A DNA stretch of 22,024 nucleotides from Hypsibius dujardini (lineage: Eukaryota; Tardigrada; Eutardigrada; Parachela; Hypsibiidae), in NCBI GenBank assembly GCA_001579985.1, contig LRSR01005915.1:1-22024 (forward strand), in the 5' to 3' direction. The position numbers were made by a program, and so were the translations under genes. Positions 1 to 9,409 of this stretch are shown piece by piece (position 1 is the stretch's first letter; each line of letters starts with the position of its first letter). The notes under the pieces are model-generated. The model searched no databases. It had not been told where the DNA came from and worked only from the letters and a program-made list of their open reading frames with translations.

Positions 1-316
1 CTTTGTCACGGTAATATAGCCAATCGATCCATCACAATATTACATTATAGCAGTAGTTTTGTGTCAACTCAGTGGCTGAGGATTGACGGCTCTTGTTGAA
101 GTCTTTATTAACAATACGTATATAATTGCGTTTTCCAAATAATGCAGCCTTTAGTTTCTATTTAGGAATCTCGGAAAATAGCGTAGCAAACACGTAATGC
201 CTGCCTTGCTGGAGTATCACGGCATTTTACTCGGTAAAGCTGGGGGGGGGGGTTCGGCTCTTGTTCTCTGGTCAAATTTCGTATCACAGTCTTTTTCTTA
301 TAAGAACTGTCTTCTG
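1..316. other. Intergenic DNA, no gene seen
   Basis: No exon-like reading frame or RNA gene is visible here. The only distinct feature is a run of 11 G at 242-252. The stretch ends at the 8-bp target-site duplication of the first hAT-like element. Confidence 0.6.
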
Positions 317-324
317 GATATTAG
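317..324. repeat. Left target-site duplication, hAT-like copy 1
   Basis: GATATTAG directly precedes the CAGAGACTCG terminus. It matches 7 of 8 bases with the right flank at 869-876. Confidence 0.75.
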
Positions 325-868
325 CAGAGACTCGTTTAAGGTCCTTACAGATCGGAACCAGAACCCCTCACGGTAGGGCCAGGGGATGGGCAAAGGGGCA
401 ACATGTTTTTTTAAAGATCTTATCCCTAATCATTTCGAAACTTGTGGAGGGTCGGCGTCTCATTTCCAGGGGTCCTCTGGGATTTCAAAATGTTTTCGAA
501 AACACCAGTGTTTCATCAAATTTGGATCGTTCTTGAATGTTTTGAGCCTCCAATTTGTATTCATCAATATTGGATTTCAGTATTCATCATCAATATTCAT
601 CATCAATATTCATCCGTTTATATTGGACCTCAATAAATCTCAAATTTTGAACGAAAAAATAATGTTTTTGAAAATGTTTTGAAATCCCGGGGGTCCACTG
701 GAAATCAGACCCCCACCCTTCACAAGTTTCGAAATGAACAGGGACAAGAGGCCGAATTTTGGGTTGAATCTTGAAAAATGCATTTTGCCTGTGTGCCCAC
801 CCCCTGGCTCTACCGTCAGGCCCAACGGGTCTTGGTTGCGACCTGTAAGGGCCCCAAACGAGCCTCTG
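325..868. mobile_element. Non-autonomous hAT-like fold-back element, copy 1
   Basis: The element begins CAGAGACTCGTTTAAGG and ends with the inverted counterpart CCCCAAACGAGCCTCTG. The two arms stay complementary with mismatches for roughly 200-230 bp, far longer than ordinary hAT terminal repeats. The flanking 8-mers are GATATTAG (317-324) and GATATTAT (869-876), a near-perfect 8-bp target-site duplication. CAG-type ends and 8-bp duplications are hallmarks of the hAT superfamily. At about 544 bp with no transposase frame, it must be mobilised in trans. The open frames crossing it on both strands are by-products of the arms. A sister copy lies at 4042-4556. Confidence 0.85.
581..615. repeat. 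13-bp tandem repeat in the centre of hAT-like copy 1
   Basis: The unit TATTCATCATCAA occurs at 581-593 and 594-606, followed by a partial unit at 607-615. It sits in the unpaired centre of the fold-back element, in the region absent from or different in copy 2. It probably arose by local slippage after insertion. Confidence 0.8.
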
Positions 869-876
869 GATATTAT
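869..876. repeat. Right target-site duplication, hAT-like copy 1
   Basis: GATATTAT directly follows the CGAGCCTCTG terminus. It differs from the left copy only in the last base. Confidence 0.75.
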
Positions 877-3800
877 GAGCAGTTCTACTTCCGAAATGCA
901 GTTCTAAACGTTACCTCTTGTTAATCAACACAGCTTTATTAAATCTGAAACGTAACTCAAGGTTTAAAAACTAAGTTCGGTCATGACAGAAATAGGACCG
1001 ATCTATGAAAAAGTGTGCCCTACATGTATAGCAGACGTAGAGTGGAAAGAATTTCCGCAGATTTCTACACGAATTCTTTTCCACGAATCCGGTACATTCT
1101 TGCACTTGAATACACCATGAACCTTTGTTCCATTTACACAAATGGATCGCAAGCAGTCCGTGTACATCGACAACGCCAAGAGCGATAGATGGAGCCCATT
1201 TTGATTAAGCAAATAACGCTTTAATCGCGCACACACGGTCATCAAAAGTCACTCTAGATTTTGCGAGTTAATAAGCAGGTATAATACATAAGGGCCCCAT
1301 TCTTCCCTGCCTGCGTGGGGGAACGCTTAGTTTGGGAAATGACCCGCGGGAATTAAAGTGTGTTTAAACAAACGACCCTTCTTCCTGTCGTGTGTTCCGC
1401 TCTGACTGGGTTTTCTTGTCGACCGGGATCACCGCTCAATGATACAAAGTTGACAGGCCGTGCGCCGGCCCTTAAACCACAATTCAACAGACTAGACAGC
1501 CAAACAACCCTCTGTGCTGTGCCTCATTGGCTTCCATGCATAATAAAAATCGCTCATCGTTATGGATTGTTAATTAGATGAAGAAGGAAAGGCTGCCGAT
1601 TAAGCGCAGCTAAGCACGTACACACAATCTCATGATTGGGGATGCTTACGGCTTTTGCTTAACCCCCATCATATTATGTGGGGGAGGAGCACAAGGACGC
1701 TCCCTAAGGGATAGTTAATAATCACACGCGTTGCATGGAGAGTAAGTGAAGGAGAGCACATACCCGCGACCATCATTGAAAACAACAGCGGCTGCCAAGG
1801 TTTCAGCATAAAAACACTGTTTTAGCATAGTAGTGGAAATTATACATTTTTTATTATAGTGGGGTGGAGTCTTTGTGCATTGGTTAATTAGGACTACTTT
1901 ATGTAGAAAAAATATATACTTTATTTACGAGATTAAGAAAATTGTGAGGTCCTGGATCGCAGAGTCAAGGCTGCGAACTTGGCTCGAAGACTGCTTAAGA
2001 ACGAAGATTTTTTTTCAAATATGCTCTCAATGGAGATGTATCTTAATACAATTTATTTTTTGTTAAAAATTGCCTTGAGTTCGTTCGAGCAATCATTTGA
2101 GCAATCGCGACAAATTTGCTACATGTAGGTCTTATAACATTTTAACAAAAATTAAATTATGGCTTATAGTTCAGCTTTAAATAATTTGTACCGCCCAAGT
2201 TACTATACTTTAGGGCTAGAGACCTGCTGATGCGGCATATCTGGCTTGTTGACGCGTCGTCAAGAAGACTCATACCGGGAAGCTTGGCCTGGTACGGGAT
2301 GAAATAGTTTAATTACGCCCCGGTCCAACATGGACCTGTGACCTATAGCGTCCCTTGATTAAGTCGAAGCCATGCTAATAAAGAGCGCGGAGATGAATTA
2401 ACTAACTCCTCCTGATCCATCAGCTAAAACCCCATTTTCAAAGGACTTTGCGTTTGGATCGCACAGAGTGGCGAGGGAAACGAGGGGGTAGTGGTGGGTC
2501 ACAGGTGACGAAAATCTTTGCGGTAATTGACTGTTGCGCGGGCAGCACACATGCACACACACATGCTAATCCTTTAATTCACTCTGAGGTCTTGATTAAT
2601 CATGAGGACGAAAACGGAAATCACTTTTCGAGCAAAAGATCGCGGAATATAGTCAACATTTCCTTGACTCAAAACAGTCGCAAGTAAAGAGTCCTTTCTA
2701 CAGGCATCCCGTACAATACAGATCTGTTACATATGTAGAGAAATGTAAGGATAGTCTGATTGTGAGTCTATTATTAGCTCCAGTAAAAATACAGTAGGTA
2801 AAAGTGCGCTGCAGTAATTATCGTTCCGTCTGGGTTCAGCTAAAGGTACAAATATTTGTAATGCAATAAAAATAAATAAATAATAAATAAGTGAGAGTTG
2901 GTGCTGGCTAACGCACCGTGAAAAGTAAAAAGTTGCATGGAAAGAGCGTAAGTTTGAGAGTGTGATATATACAGTACAGTTTCCTATATATTATACGATC
3001 TTTTGGGCGTGTATTTTTTTGTCATCGCACAACGCATTCAGTACAGTCGCCACGAAAGAAATAACAAATTTTGATTTAGTAATTTTACGTATATCAGCTT
3101 AACTTAAAATACAAATATATAAGTACAACTAATATATACATTAAAAAATATACTGATATTAACATATATGGACTTCAGTCGAATATTTCAGATTATAGTT
3201 ATTGTAGATTATGCTCTGGAATATTTTATTTATTAAAGAATTCTTGCGGGATAATTGTCCACCCTTTGACATTTGCTAGATTGCAAAAACATGCGGCATC
3301 ATTGCTAACGTCTCTGGCTAGCAGTTCTTGAATGTTAGAACCTTTCTACTAATATCACATTAAATGACCTTCGAACTGTCCGGACAATGATTTTTCGGCG
3401 GATTTTGGGCGGCTGTAAGGTGATTGCCCCTCCCGTCAAGGAAAGAGAGTAAGTCCATACAGAACCTCATCCATGATGCTATGGACATTCGCGTTGGCAA
3501 AGTTGTTCACGGTTCACCGTGTTCCCCCCAAGAATAACAACAACCGTCGCCCATATCGGCCGCCGCGAGAACGAATGAGGAAACGTTAAGTGGAGAAAGA
3601 GAGATGATCGTCCTGCCGCGGCCACAGACAATTTGCATGATGTAATTTGGTTGGGGACCCGACGCACGATCCACTACCGCGCGCGAGGACTGGGGATTAA
3701 ATGGTTCAACAAGTTTGATTCGTTTAAAAAGCGATTGAATTTGGATCGTCTTGCTTCTTGTCTCTCTCTCTCTCTCTCACTCTCACTCTCTCGGTGATTT

Positions 3801-4033
3801 TGATTGAGCGCGCGCGTGAGCTTCTCTTCAATTGAAACAGGCGCATGGTGGCCTCTCTTTATATCTTCCTACCATGAAGAGCGCATGTTTTTGAGGCCAT
3901 CTCATCCAGTATTCAAGATGCATGACCGCAGGGAAGGAGAGGATACATTCGATCAGTGAGTTGTCAAGCGGAACCTTCTTTCCATGGATGTAGTCCCGTT
4001 TTACTTAACAAAGTTAGGTGGTGTGTATATGTA
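877..4033. other. Intergenic DNA, no supported gene
   Basis: This 3.2-kb stretch has only short open frames without recognisable domains, codon bias or convincing splice sites. A 4-bp AAAT/AATAA-rich tract lies near 2865-2890. Strongly AT-rich DNA runs from about 3050 to 3240. A CT microsatellite is listed separately. An 80-codon frame on the - strand at 1245-1003 has five cysteines but resembles nothing I can name. An upstream SKOR exon could lie here or outside the window, but I could not identify one. Confidence 0.5.
3760..3792. repeat. (TC)n microsatellite
   Basis: A pyrimidine run of TC dinucleotides, interrupted twice by CA, occupies these positions. It is followed at 3808-3816 by a short alternating GC run (gagcgcgcgcg). 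Confidence 0.9.
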
Positions 4034-4041
4034 GTTGCTGT
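4034..4041. repeat. Left target-site duplication, hAT-like copy 2
   Basis: GTTGCTGT abuts the CAGGGGCTCG terminus. It matches 7 of 8 bases with 4557-4564. Confidence 0.75.
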
Positions 4042-4556
4042 CAGGGGCTCGTTTAAGGCCCGTACATATCGGAACCAGGACCCCTGCTAGTAGGGCCCAG
4101 GGGTGGGCAATAGGGTAGAATGTGTTTTTAAAATAATTGAACCCAAAATTAGGCCTTTTTTTCCTGATCATTTTGAAATGTGGGGATCTGATTTCCAAGG
4201 CCACCTGGGATTTCAAAACCTTTACAGAAATTTCACTTTTTTTATCGAATTTCTGATTTGTTGGGGCCCAATATTTACGCACCCTGTTTATAATAATAAC
4301 TGCAAATGGGAAGTCAAAACATTTAAGAATGGTCCAAATTTGAGGGAAAAACTAAAGTTTTTGAAATTGTTTTGAAATCCCAAGGCCCTTGGGTATGAGA
4401 CCCTCACATCCCCAGAAGTTTCAAAATGACGAAGAACAAGAGGCCGAATTTCGGATTCAAGTGTGAAAAAAACAATATTTTGACTCTATGCGCCACCCCT
4501 GACTCTACCTTGAGGAGTCCTGATTCCGACTTGTAAGGACCCTAAACGAGCCCCTG
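4042..4556. mobile_element. Non-autonomous hAT-like fold-back element, copy 2
   Basis: The left end reads CAGGGGCTCGTTTAAGGCC and the right end reads CCTAAACGAGCCCCTG, so the termini are inverted repeats. Inside them both arms carry the same block order as copy 1: a GGAACCAGGACCCC motif, a GGGTGGGCA motif, an AGGCC..CATTTYGAAA motif, then TTTCAAAA..TTTTT. The flanks are GTTGCTGT (4034-4041) and TTTGCTGT (4557-4564), an 8-bp duplication with one mismatch. The element is 515 bp with no transposase coding capacity. Its CAGGGG terminus is closer to the usual hAT end than that of copy 1. Confidence 0.87.
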
Positions 4557-4564
4557 TTTGCTGT
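4557..4564. repeat. Right target-site duplication, hAT-like copy 2
   Basis: TTTGCTGT abuts the CGAGCCCCTG terminus. It differs from the left copy in the first base. Confidence 0.75.
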
Positions 4565-5699
4565 GAGAGATGCCGCTGCCAAAAGGACTAGGACTCATTG
4601 ACATTCCGTGGGATATACGAGTGTCATGCAGAGCAATCGGTACTTAGGATGAGGCAGGAGGACACACACACACACAACAGCAACTGTCAAGGGAGTCGCA
4701 ATTTAATTCATCATCTTCCAATCAAATAACAGCCCGGACCTCTTGACTACACTCCAACACCCTCGCGCTATATCTCTCTCTCTAGCACCTTCTAAACGCC
4801 TAGTCTATACTATATTGGCCATTAGTGATCCTTAACTGACTGGCCGAGGCTAATTCCATCAGGTTTACACACGAATCCGGGGTGAGAGCGGTGTAGGGTC
4901 TTCTTTAAAAGGGCTGGATCGCAGGCGGTGGAGCTTCGCAGATCTAGATTTAATTATTCTAAATCCTCCTACCCTGTCAGATACATTCCTTCCTCCATTC
5001 GCACTGTACAATTCACTTTTGCGAGAGTTTCATCCCTTTCTTTCTCACCGTAATCGAGGTTCACTCGTGGATGGAAATTTTGCCAACGAAAAGGTCTCCT
5101 TTCCTCGGTCGCACTTTTACTCAGTTTTTGTGACCTTTTGCTCAACATAGACTCTCTTTTCTTTTCCCACCGTATCTGAATGTTTTCGTCGCTGTGAAAA
5201 AAGTATTTGTTAAACGAAGATGACAGCAACACCGCCGAACGACGATCATTTGTAAGTTCCATCTAGTTAACTCTATATTATCATACAAACTTATAATGCA
5301 ATGATAATTTGCCGGAATTTATTGTGAAAATAAGCCTAGTGAGCCCAGACACTACAATAGTTTGAAAATAAAGAGCTGGGTGACGCCTGAAGCTCAACTC
5401 ATATCTTTCCAACTTGGTCACCACGGCAAGGGTCTACTGTGTTCAACAACATCAGCGAAAGTCTGTAGGAAAGCACCGGTGTATAGATAGATAAACAGAT
5501 GGTAGGTAAATGAATCTTACACTTCTCCAGTGTCAAACTCCTTCATGTCCAATGGGAATGGATGATCTGCCAGCAAGTAAAGTTAATGGAAACCCGGTGC
5601 TTTGTTTTAATCCTAAATTCATGACAGGTCGCCGAACGCCTTGCCACAGAATATAAATTCACAACTCCACTCACGGTTTTCTATTAAATTATGGTCAAT
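4565..5699. other. Intergenic DNA, no supported gene
   Basis: There is a short (AC)n run at 4662-4676. The only frame of any length is a 97-codon ATG frame on the - strand (5262-4969). It is rich in Lys, Arg, Glu and Ser, has no recognisable domain and no splice context, and I treat it as chance. No RNA gene is visible. Confidence 0.5.
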
Positions 5700-6176
5700 C
5701 TAAAAAATTTTGCTATCTTCACGTTTTAAAAAAAAGTCACGTGACGTTACAAAGTTCTCTTCTCCCATTTGGACATTTTTTGAAAATTTTTCTACACGAA
5801 TTTCGTTAGATTTACTGCGCAAGATACAGTTTCGATAAGTATGCAGATTCGTTACACCCGAAAAGCGTTTGTGTTGACAGTGTTAAGTCACAAAGCAGAA
5901 GGGAAAAAACACGGCGACCCAAGTTCACCCCATCCCAAAATGAGGAACTTGGGAAGGTTTTTGGTTATTTCTATTTCGCTACACAAGGCAAACCATAACA
6001 CTGACAGTTAGTTTTGGGTGTAAGAAATTTGAGTATTTATTCAAAAAGTCCAAAATTTCGTAAATCAAATGAAATTTGTCTAGCAAAGTTTTAAAACGAA
6101 TATCCAAATGGGATAAGGAGACTTGATGACGTTACGTAATGTATTTTTTAAAAACAAATAAAAATGGAGAATTTTT
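5700..6176. repeat. Long imperfect inverted (fold-back) repeat
   Basis: The left arm, about 5700-5890, reappears as its reverse complement at about 5985-6176. Matching landmarks in order are: a T/A-rich block with GTTTTAAAAA (about 5722), GACGTTAC (5744) against its inverted partner near 6128, TCCCATTTGGA (5763) against TCCAAATGGGA (about 6103-6113), a GATTTAC block (5809) against GTAAATC (6060), and GTTACACCC (5851) against GGGTGTAAG (about 6017). The centre is near 5935. The outer limits are blurred and I see no clear target-site duplication. It differs in sequence from the hAT-like elements. A decayed MITE is the likely explanation. Confidence 0.75.
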
Positions 6177-6455
6177 GAAACTCAAACTACTTGTGTGGAA
6201 AAATATGTTGGAAGCTGGAAACAATTTTTCCTTGCTAACACATTCGTCGATCCAGCTTGAATTTTCAACAGTATAACGAACTACTCAAAGATTGCCAATA
6301 ATTGAAGCACTGTTAAAAACATTCAACTCCTTTTATTGCATCATGTTTTATTACTGTAATAATATAATAATACTTTGGAATGATTTTTAGAGCTCAAAAC
6401 CATTCAGAAAATTCCATGTAAACTTATGATCATTATTGCATTCCTCCTAACACAG

Positions 6456-7074
6456 GTCGAAAGCCGAGGTGGACAGTGATGACCACCGACACAGCCGTCG
6501 CAGTACCAGCTCCCCGCGCTACCAAGATCCTCCCAACACTATCCATACGGTCCAGCTCTTCGACATTCCCATCGTGGCCCTCAACATCGACTGCCGGCTG
6601 CGTCTGTGTCTCGCACAAATCTCCTCGACACTCCTGAAAGCTTTCAGCTACAACGAGATCCACAACCGTCGCGTCGCCCTGGGCATCAACTGCGTGCAGT
6701 GCACCCCGGTCCAACTGGAGATACTGCGTCGTGCAGGGGCCATGCCCATCTCCAGCCGTCGCTGTGGAATGATCACCAAACGGGAAGCCGAAAGGCTGGT
6801 CAAGTCCTTCCTCTGCGACGCGAAGCCCCCTTCGTTGCCGGATGACTTTGCCTTTGATGTGGTCCATCACTGTGCGTGGGGATGTAAAGGGAAGTTCCTG
6901 CCGTCGCGGTATAACAGCAGCCGCGCAAAGTGTGTCCAGTGTGTCCACTGTCAGCAGAACTTCTCGCCGAATAAGTTCATCTTTCACTCGCATAAACTGC
7001 CAGAGTCCATTTTTTCACCGGCGGATGCGGCCAACTTTAACAGCTGGCGTCGACATATTAATCTCGCCATCCAG
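6456..7074 (+). CDS. SKOR/Corl/Fussel transcriptional corepressor, internal exon with Ski/Sno and SMAD4-binding-like domains
   Basis: This exon encodes 206 full codons after one base completing an upstream codon. The Ski/Sno/Dac homology domain spans about residues 32-120. Its HNRRVALGI, CVQCTPVQLEILRRAGAMP and SSRRCGMITKREAERL signatures are typical of SKOR (Corl/Fussel) rather than Ski or SnoN. The SMAD4-binding, SAND-like domain starts near residue 130. It includes CAWGCKGKF, RYNSSRAKC and FSPNKFIFHSH, with Cys159, Cys162, His177 and His179 as probable zinc ligands. SKOR proteins are nuclear corepressors of neurons that act on BMP/TGF-beta output and with LBX-type homeodomain partners. The acceptor is cctaacacag|G at 6455/6456 and the donor is CAG|gtatct at 7074/7075. 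An in-frame TAA at 6448-6450 rules out a start here, so the N-terminal exon(s) lie upstream. GC content is higher than in the surroundings. Confidence 0.95.
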
Positions 7075-7211
7075 GTATCTTCTCATGGGATGGCTGGCTC
7101 GAAATAAATTTCAATAAAATATTTTTAGGATACAGTGTTTCCTTGAAATAACAATGGGGGGAGAGGAATTCTTCCCCTGGATCCGGTCAATCAAATAGAG
7201 TATCGTATGAC

Positions 7212-7960
7212 CAGGGACTCGTTTAACCCGTTAAGGGCCGGTGCCAGATCGGATTTTTCGGAAGTAATTTTTCCTTTCATAGTTCTGCTCAATTAAAAAA
7301 AATTCAATTTTTTTAGGTGACTTTGAAAAATTCGTGTTATTGGGCTGACCACTGCCACTGGCCATTGCCGAGTTAGAAACAAAATTATCCATGAAAACTG
7401 TTTCTTGCACTTGTCCGCGCCATATTTAATAAGAATATCAATCAATCCATCCATGAGTTTCCATAGTGATCAGTTTTATTCATTTTTTGACAAAAACATC
7501 GGACGCCTTCGTTGACCACTGGCCAGGTGCCAGTCAACAATCTGACTCAAATAATTATTTTTAGATACTATCAATAGATGGGCAAGCTGGTGGATGGAAA
7601 AAACCACATATTTTTAGAAATTTTGGTCAGCTCACAGCATGGGGAGACCTTTATCACGCAGAAAAAGTGAAAACTGATTAACTTTGGCAATTCCTGCCGG
7701 GCATTGGTCAAATTTTCAAGCACAACACCAACCTTTAAAGTCAGTTGAGTTTAACAAAATCGTTCAAACCATCTCTGTGTCAAATTTGGAGGTCGCCATG
7801 TCCTCATTTGACGACAATGGGTATTAAGTGGAGACCCATCAAAAACTGCAATTAGTAGATTAGAACCATTTAATGATGGTCTAAATTTGATGGAAAAACT
7901 AAAGTTTTCTAATGTTTTGAAATCTCCGGGGGATGTTTGGAAGTTATACCCCACGTTTTT
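7212..7960. mobile_element. Broken third copy of the hAT-like element, in the SKOR intron
   Basis: The left terminus CAGGGACTCGTTTAA (7212-7226) matches the ends of the two complete copies, with an ATCGGA motif further in. At about 7842-7955, AACTGCAA, ATGGTC and the block TGGAAAAACTAAAGTTTT match the interior of copy 2 (about 4299-4400) in the same orientation. The match stops near 7960 with no right terminus and no target-site duplication. The 7230-7840 stretch does not match the other copies and may be a separate insertion or replaced DNA. Confidence 0.6.
7310..7760. repeat. Weak fold-back segment inside the broken hAT-like copy
   Basis: A left block with GTGACTTTG, GTGTTATTG, TGACCACTGCC and CATTGCCGAGTTA (about 7317-7375) is echoed as its reverse complement around 7680-7765. 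The partners there are GGCATTGGTCA, TTGGCAATTCC, AACACCAAC and AAAGTCAG. Near the middle, GTTGACCACTGGCCAGGTGC (7513-7532) with the following CAGTCAAC is itself palindromic. The similarity is patchy, so this is a tentative call. It may be a second MITE nested in the hAT-like copy. Confidence 0.35.
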
Positions 7961-8600
7961 CGGCGCGCCTCTCCGGTTGCCGGGATCAAAACGTCCCGGC
8001 GTTTTAATCGGATTTCAAGTAATTTTTTATATCGTTACATTTCCCCGATACTAAAACAATGCAACAAGTTAATATAATAAGATTTAATTGTGCACCACGC
8101 GGCGGATTGTTGACACTTCTTTTGCACACCAATTGGAATATAAGGCACGTAAGTCCAACGTAAAACGCACCGAAAGTTTGTAGAAATATCGAATGAAGTT
8201 TAAATGAAAGCAGCTGTTAAATGTCAGTTTGAAGCGACGAACTATCCTTCATGCCCTATGAATGGGCGTGTCGAGAATAGATGGTTCTGTGCTCTACAGA
8301 CATGTTTTTCGGATAAGTTATGAGGACTAGATGATCCCAGCATTTAGCACGCTTGATATCCAATTCATATTTTTGGCTGTTACTTTGAAAATGATGATAT
8401 TTCCCTAATACAAGTTATAGTGCATATTTTCTGAACCGCTTCGTAGGACAGGAACCGATTTCAGTTATCCTCCCGCACAGGTCTTTCACATCGCCTGGAA
8501 TTTCTCAAAATTGGTTAGTTGTATCTACTATAAAATCTTTAGCAAAACCCAATCGAACTTCAATTTGGAATCGATTGGCAAAAGTTGAAAGGTTTTTTGG

Positions 8601-8695
8601 AAGTCAGGGGGCGGAGCTATTACTCAATATTGAAAGGGCCTAAGAATTATTGAGTGCATCTATAGGAACTGATTATAGCTCTGCCCCTAAGGACT
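8601..8695. repeat. Compact hairpin repeat in the SKOR intron
   Basis: The left arm AGTCAGGGGGCGGAGCTAT (8602-8620) pairs imperfectly with ATAGCTCTGCCCCTAAGGACT (about 8674-8694). Within the loop, ACTCAATA (8622-8629) pairs with TATTGAGT (about 8648-8655). It could be a very small MITE or an RNA hairpin in the pre-mRNA. It sits about 130 bp upstream of the SKOR acceptor. Confidence 0.6.
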
Positions 8696-8827
8696 CCTCC
8701 GCCCAGTAAAGATTCAATTCACATTGATTTCGAGTATTTCGGGTACCTCTCCTCGTGTTTTTCATACCCGACAGTAAAAAATATTACTATTACAATTTTA
8801 ATTACGTCGTCATCCTCTTCTTCTCAG

Positions 8828-9409
8828 GGCTCTACGGAGCAACTGATCCACGCGTGGGAAGACGTCAAGGCCATGTTCAACGGCGGCAGTCGTCGTCGCA
8901 TGCTGGTTCACTCATCCGCATCATCCTCCAACACCCCGACCACCTCCTCCACCACAACTAATTCCACCCCGATACGGAAGCACGTCCGTACTCGCGTCCC
9001 TTCGCCGGTCCGCCCGATCGCCCCGGTCCAGAAGGTCGTGACGATCCACCGCGAAGCCAACAGTAACAACAACAGTCACTCTTCCACAGTTGGAGGAGGC
9101 CAAACTGCAGCTGCAGCCTCCGCTCTTATCAACTACTCCTCTTTTATGCATCCCGCTGCGTCGTTCCTGCAGTACGAGTGGTTGTACCGTCACCATCAGG
9201 CCGCAGCCGCAGCCGGTAGTATGGCGCCATTTTCTCTTCCCGGAGCGTCAGCCTGGATGCAGGGGGCGCTGCATCAGCCGGTCTATGACAGCTGGCCGTG
9301 GTCTACGTCTACCATGCATTCGGGAGTAGGTGGCGCTGTTGGAGCATTTGAGCGGAAAACCGATTTCATGCACATTCCCGATGGTGCTCCCGGAAAAGAT
9401 TCAGATTAG
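8828..9409 (+). CDS. SKOR/Corl/Fussel transcriptional corepressor, downstream exon with stop codon
   Basis: The exon starts in phase 0 after ttctcag and begins GSTEQLIHAWEDVKAMFNGG. The WEDVKAMFNGG block closes the SMAD4-binding region and is diagnostic for SKOR. After GGSRRR the protein becomes low complexity: a Ser/Thr tract (SSASSSNTPTTSSTTT), a basic Pro-rich stretch (VRTRVPSPVRP), a SNNNSHSS tract, two Ala runs and an aromatic segment (SFLQYEWLYRHH). It ends KDSD before TAG at 9407-9409. The two exons together give at least 399 residues. Vertebrate SKOR1/2 are about twice as long or more and end in a coiled coil that is missing here. Either this lineage has a short form, or the mature mRNA leaves this exon earlier. 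One candidate is the phase-0 donor GTAGGT at 9326. In that case it continues in exons I could not find. Confidence 0.9.
   Translation, partial: GSTEQLIHAWEDVKAMFNGGSRRRMLVHSSASSSNTPTTSSTTTNSTPIRKHVRTRVPSPVRPIAPVQKVVTIHREANSNNNSHSSTVGGGQTAAAASALINYSSFMHPAASFLQYEWLYRHHQAAAAAGSMAPFSLPGASAWMQGALHQPVYDSWPWSTSTMHSGVGGAVGAFERKTDFMHIPDGAPGKDSD

Larger units (their letters stand above)
7075..8827 (+). other. SKOR intron between the two recognised exons
   Basis: This 1,753-bp intron has a GTATCT donor and a pyrimidine-rich acceptor, catcctcttcttctcag, ending at 8827. Both splice sites are phase 0 and join CAG (Gln) to GGC (Gly), so the conserved block RRH...WEDVKAMFNGG reads through. It contains fragments of a third hAT-like element (7212-7226 and about 7842-7960), a weaker fold-back region between them, and a compact hairpin at 8601-8695. 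I see no coding exon or RNA gene within it. Confidence 0.9.

Noticed and set aside
261-825. Several overlapping open frames on both strands
   Set aside because: They lie within or across the boundary of the hAT-like fold-back element, and the similar peptides on both strands come from the inverted arms.
1003-1245. 80-codon - strand frame with five cysteines
   Set aside because: A faint resemblance to small secreted Cys-rich proteins could not be tied to a family, and there is no signal peptide or splice context.
4001-4375. Frames of about 90 codons on both strands
   Set aside because: They fall within the second hAT-like element and share peptides with the frames in copy 1. No transposase motif is present.
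6433-6993. 186-codon open frame on the - strand over the SKOR exon
   Set aside because: It is antisense to a strongly conserved Ski/Sno domain. The open frame is a by-product of the GC-rich codon bias of the real exon.
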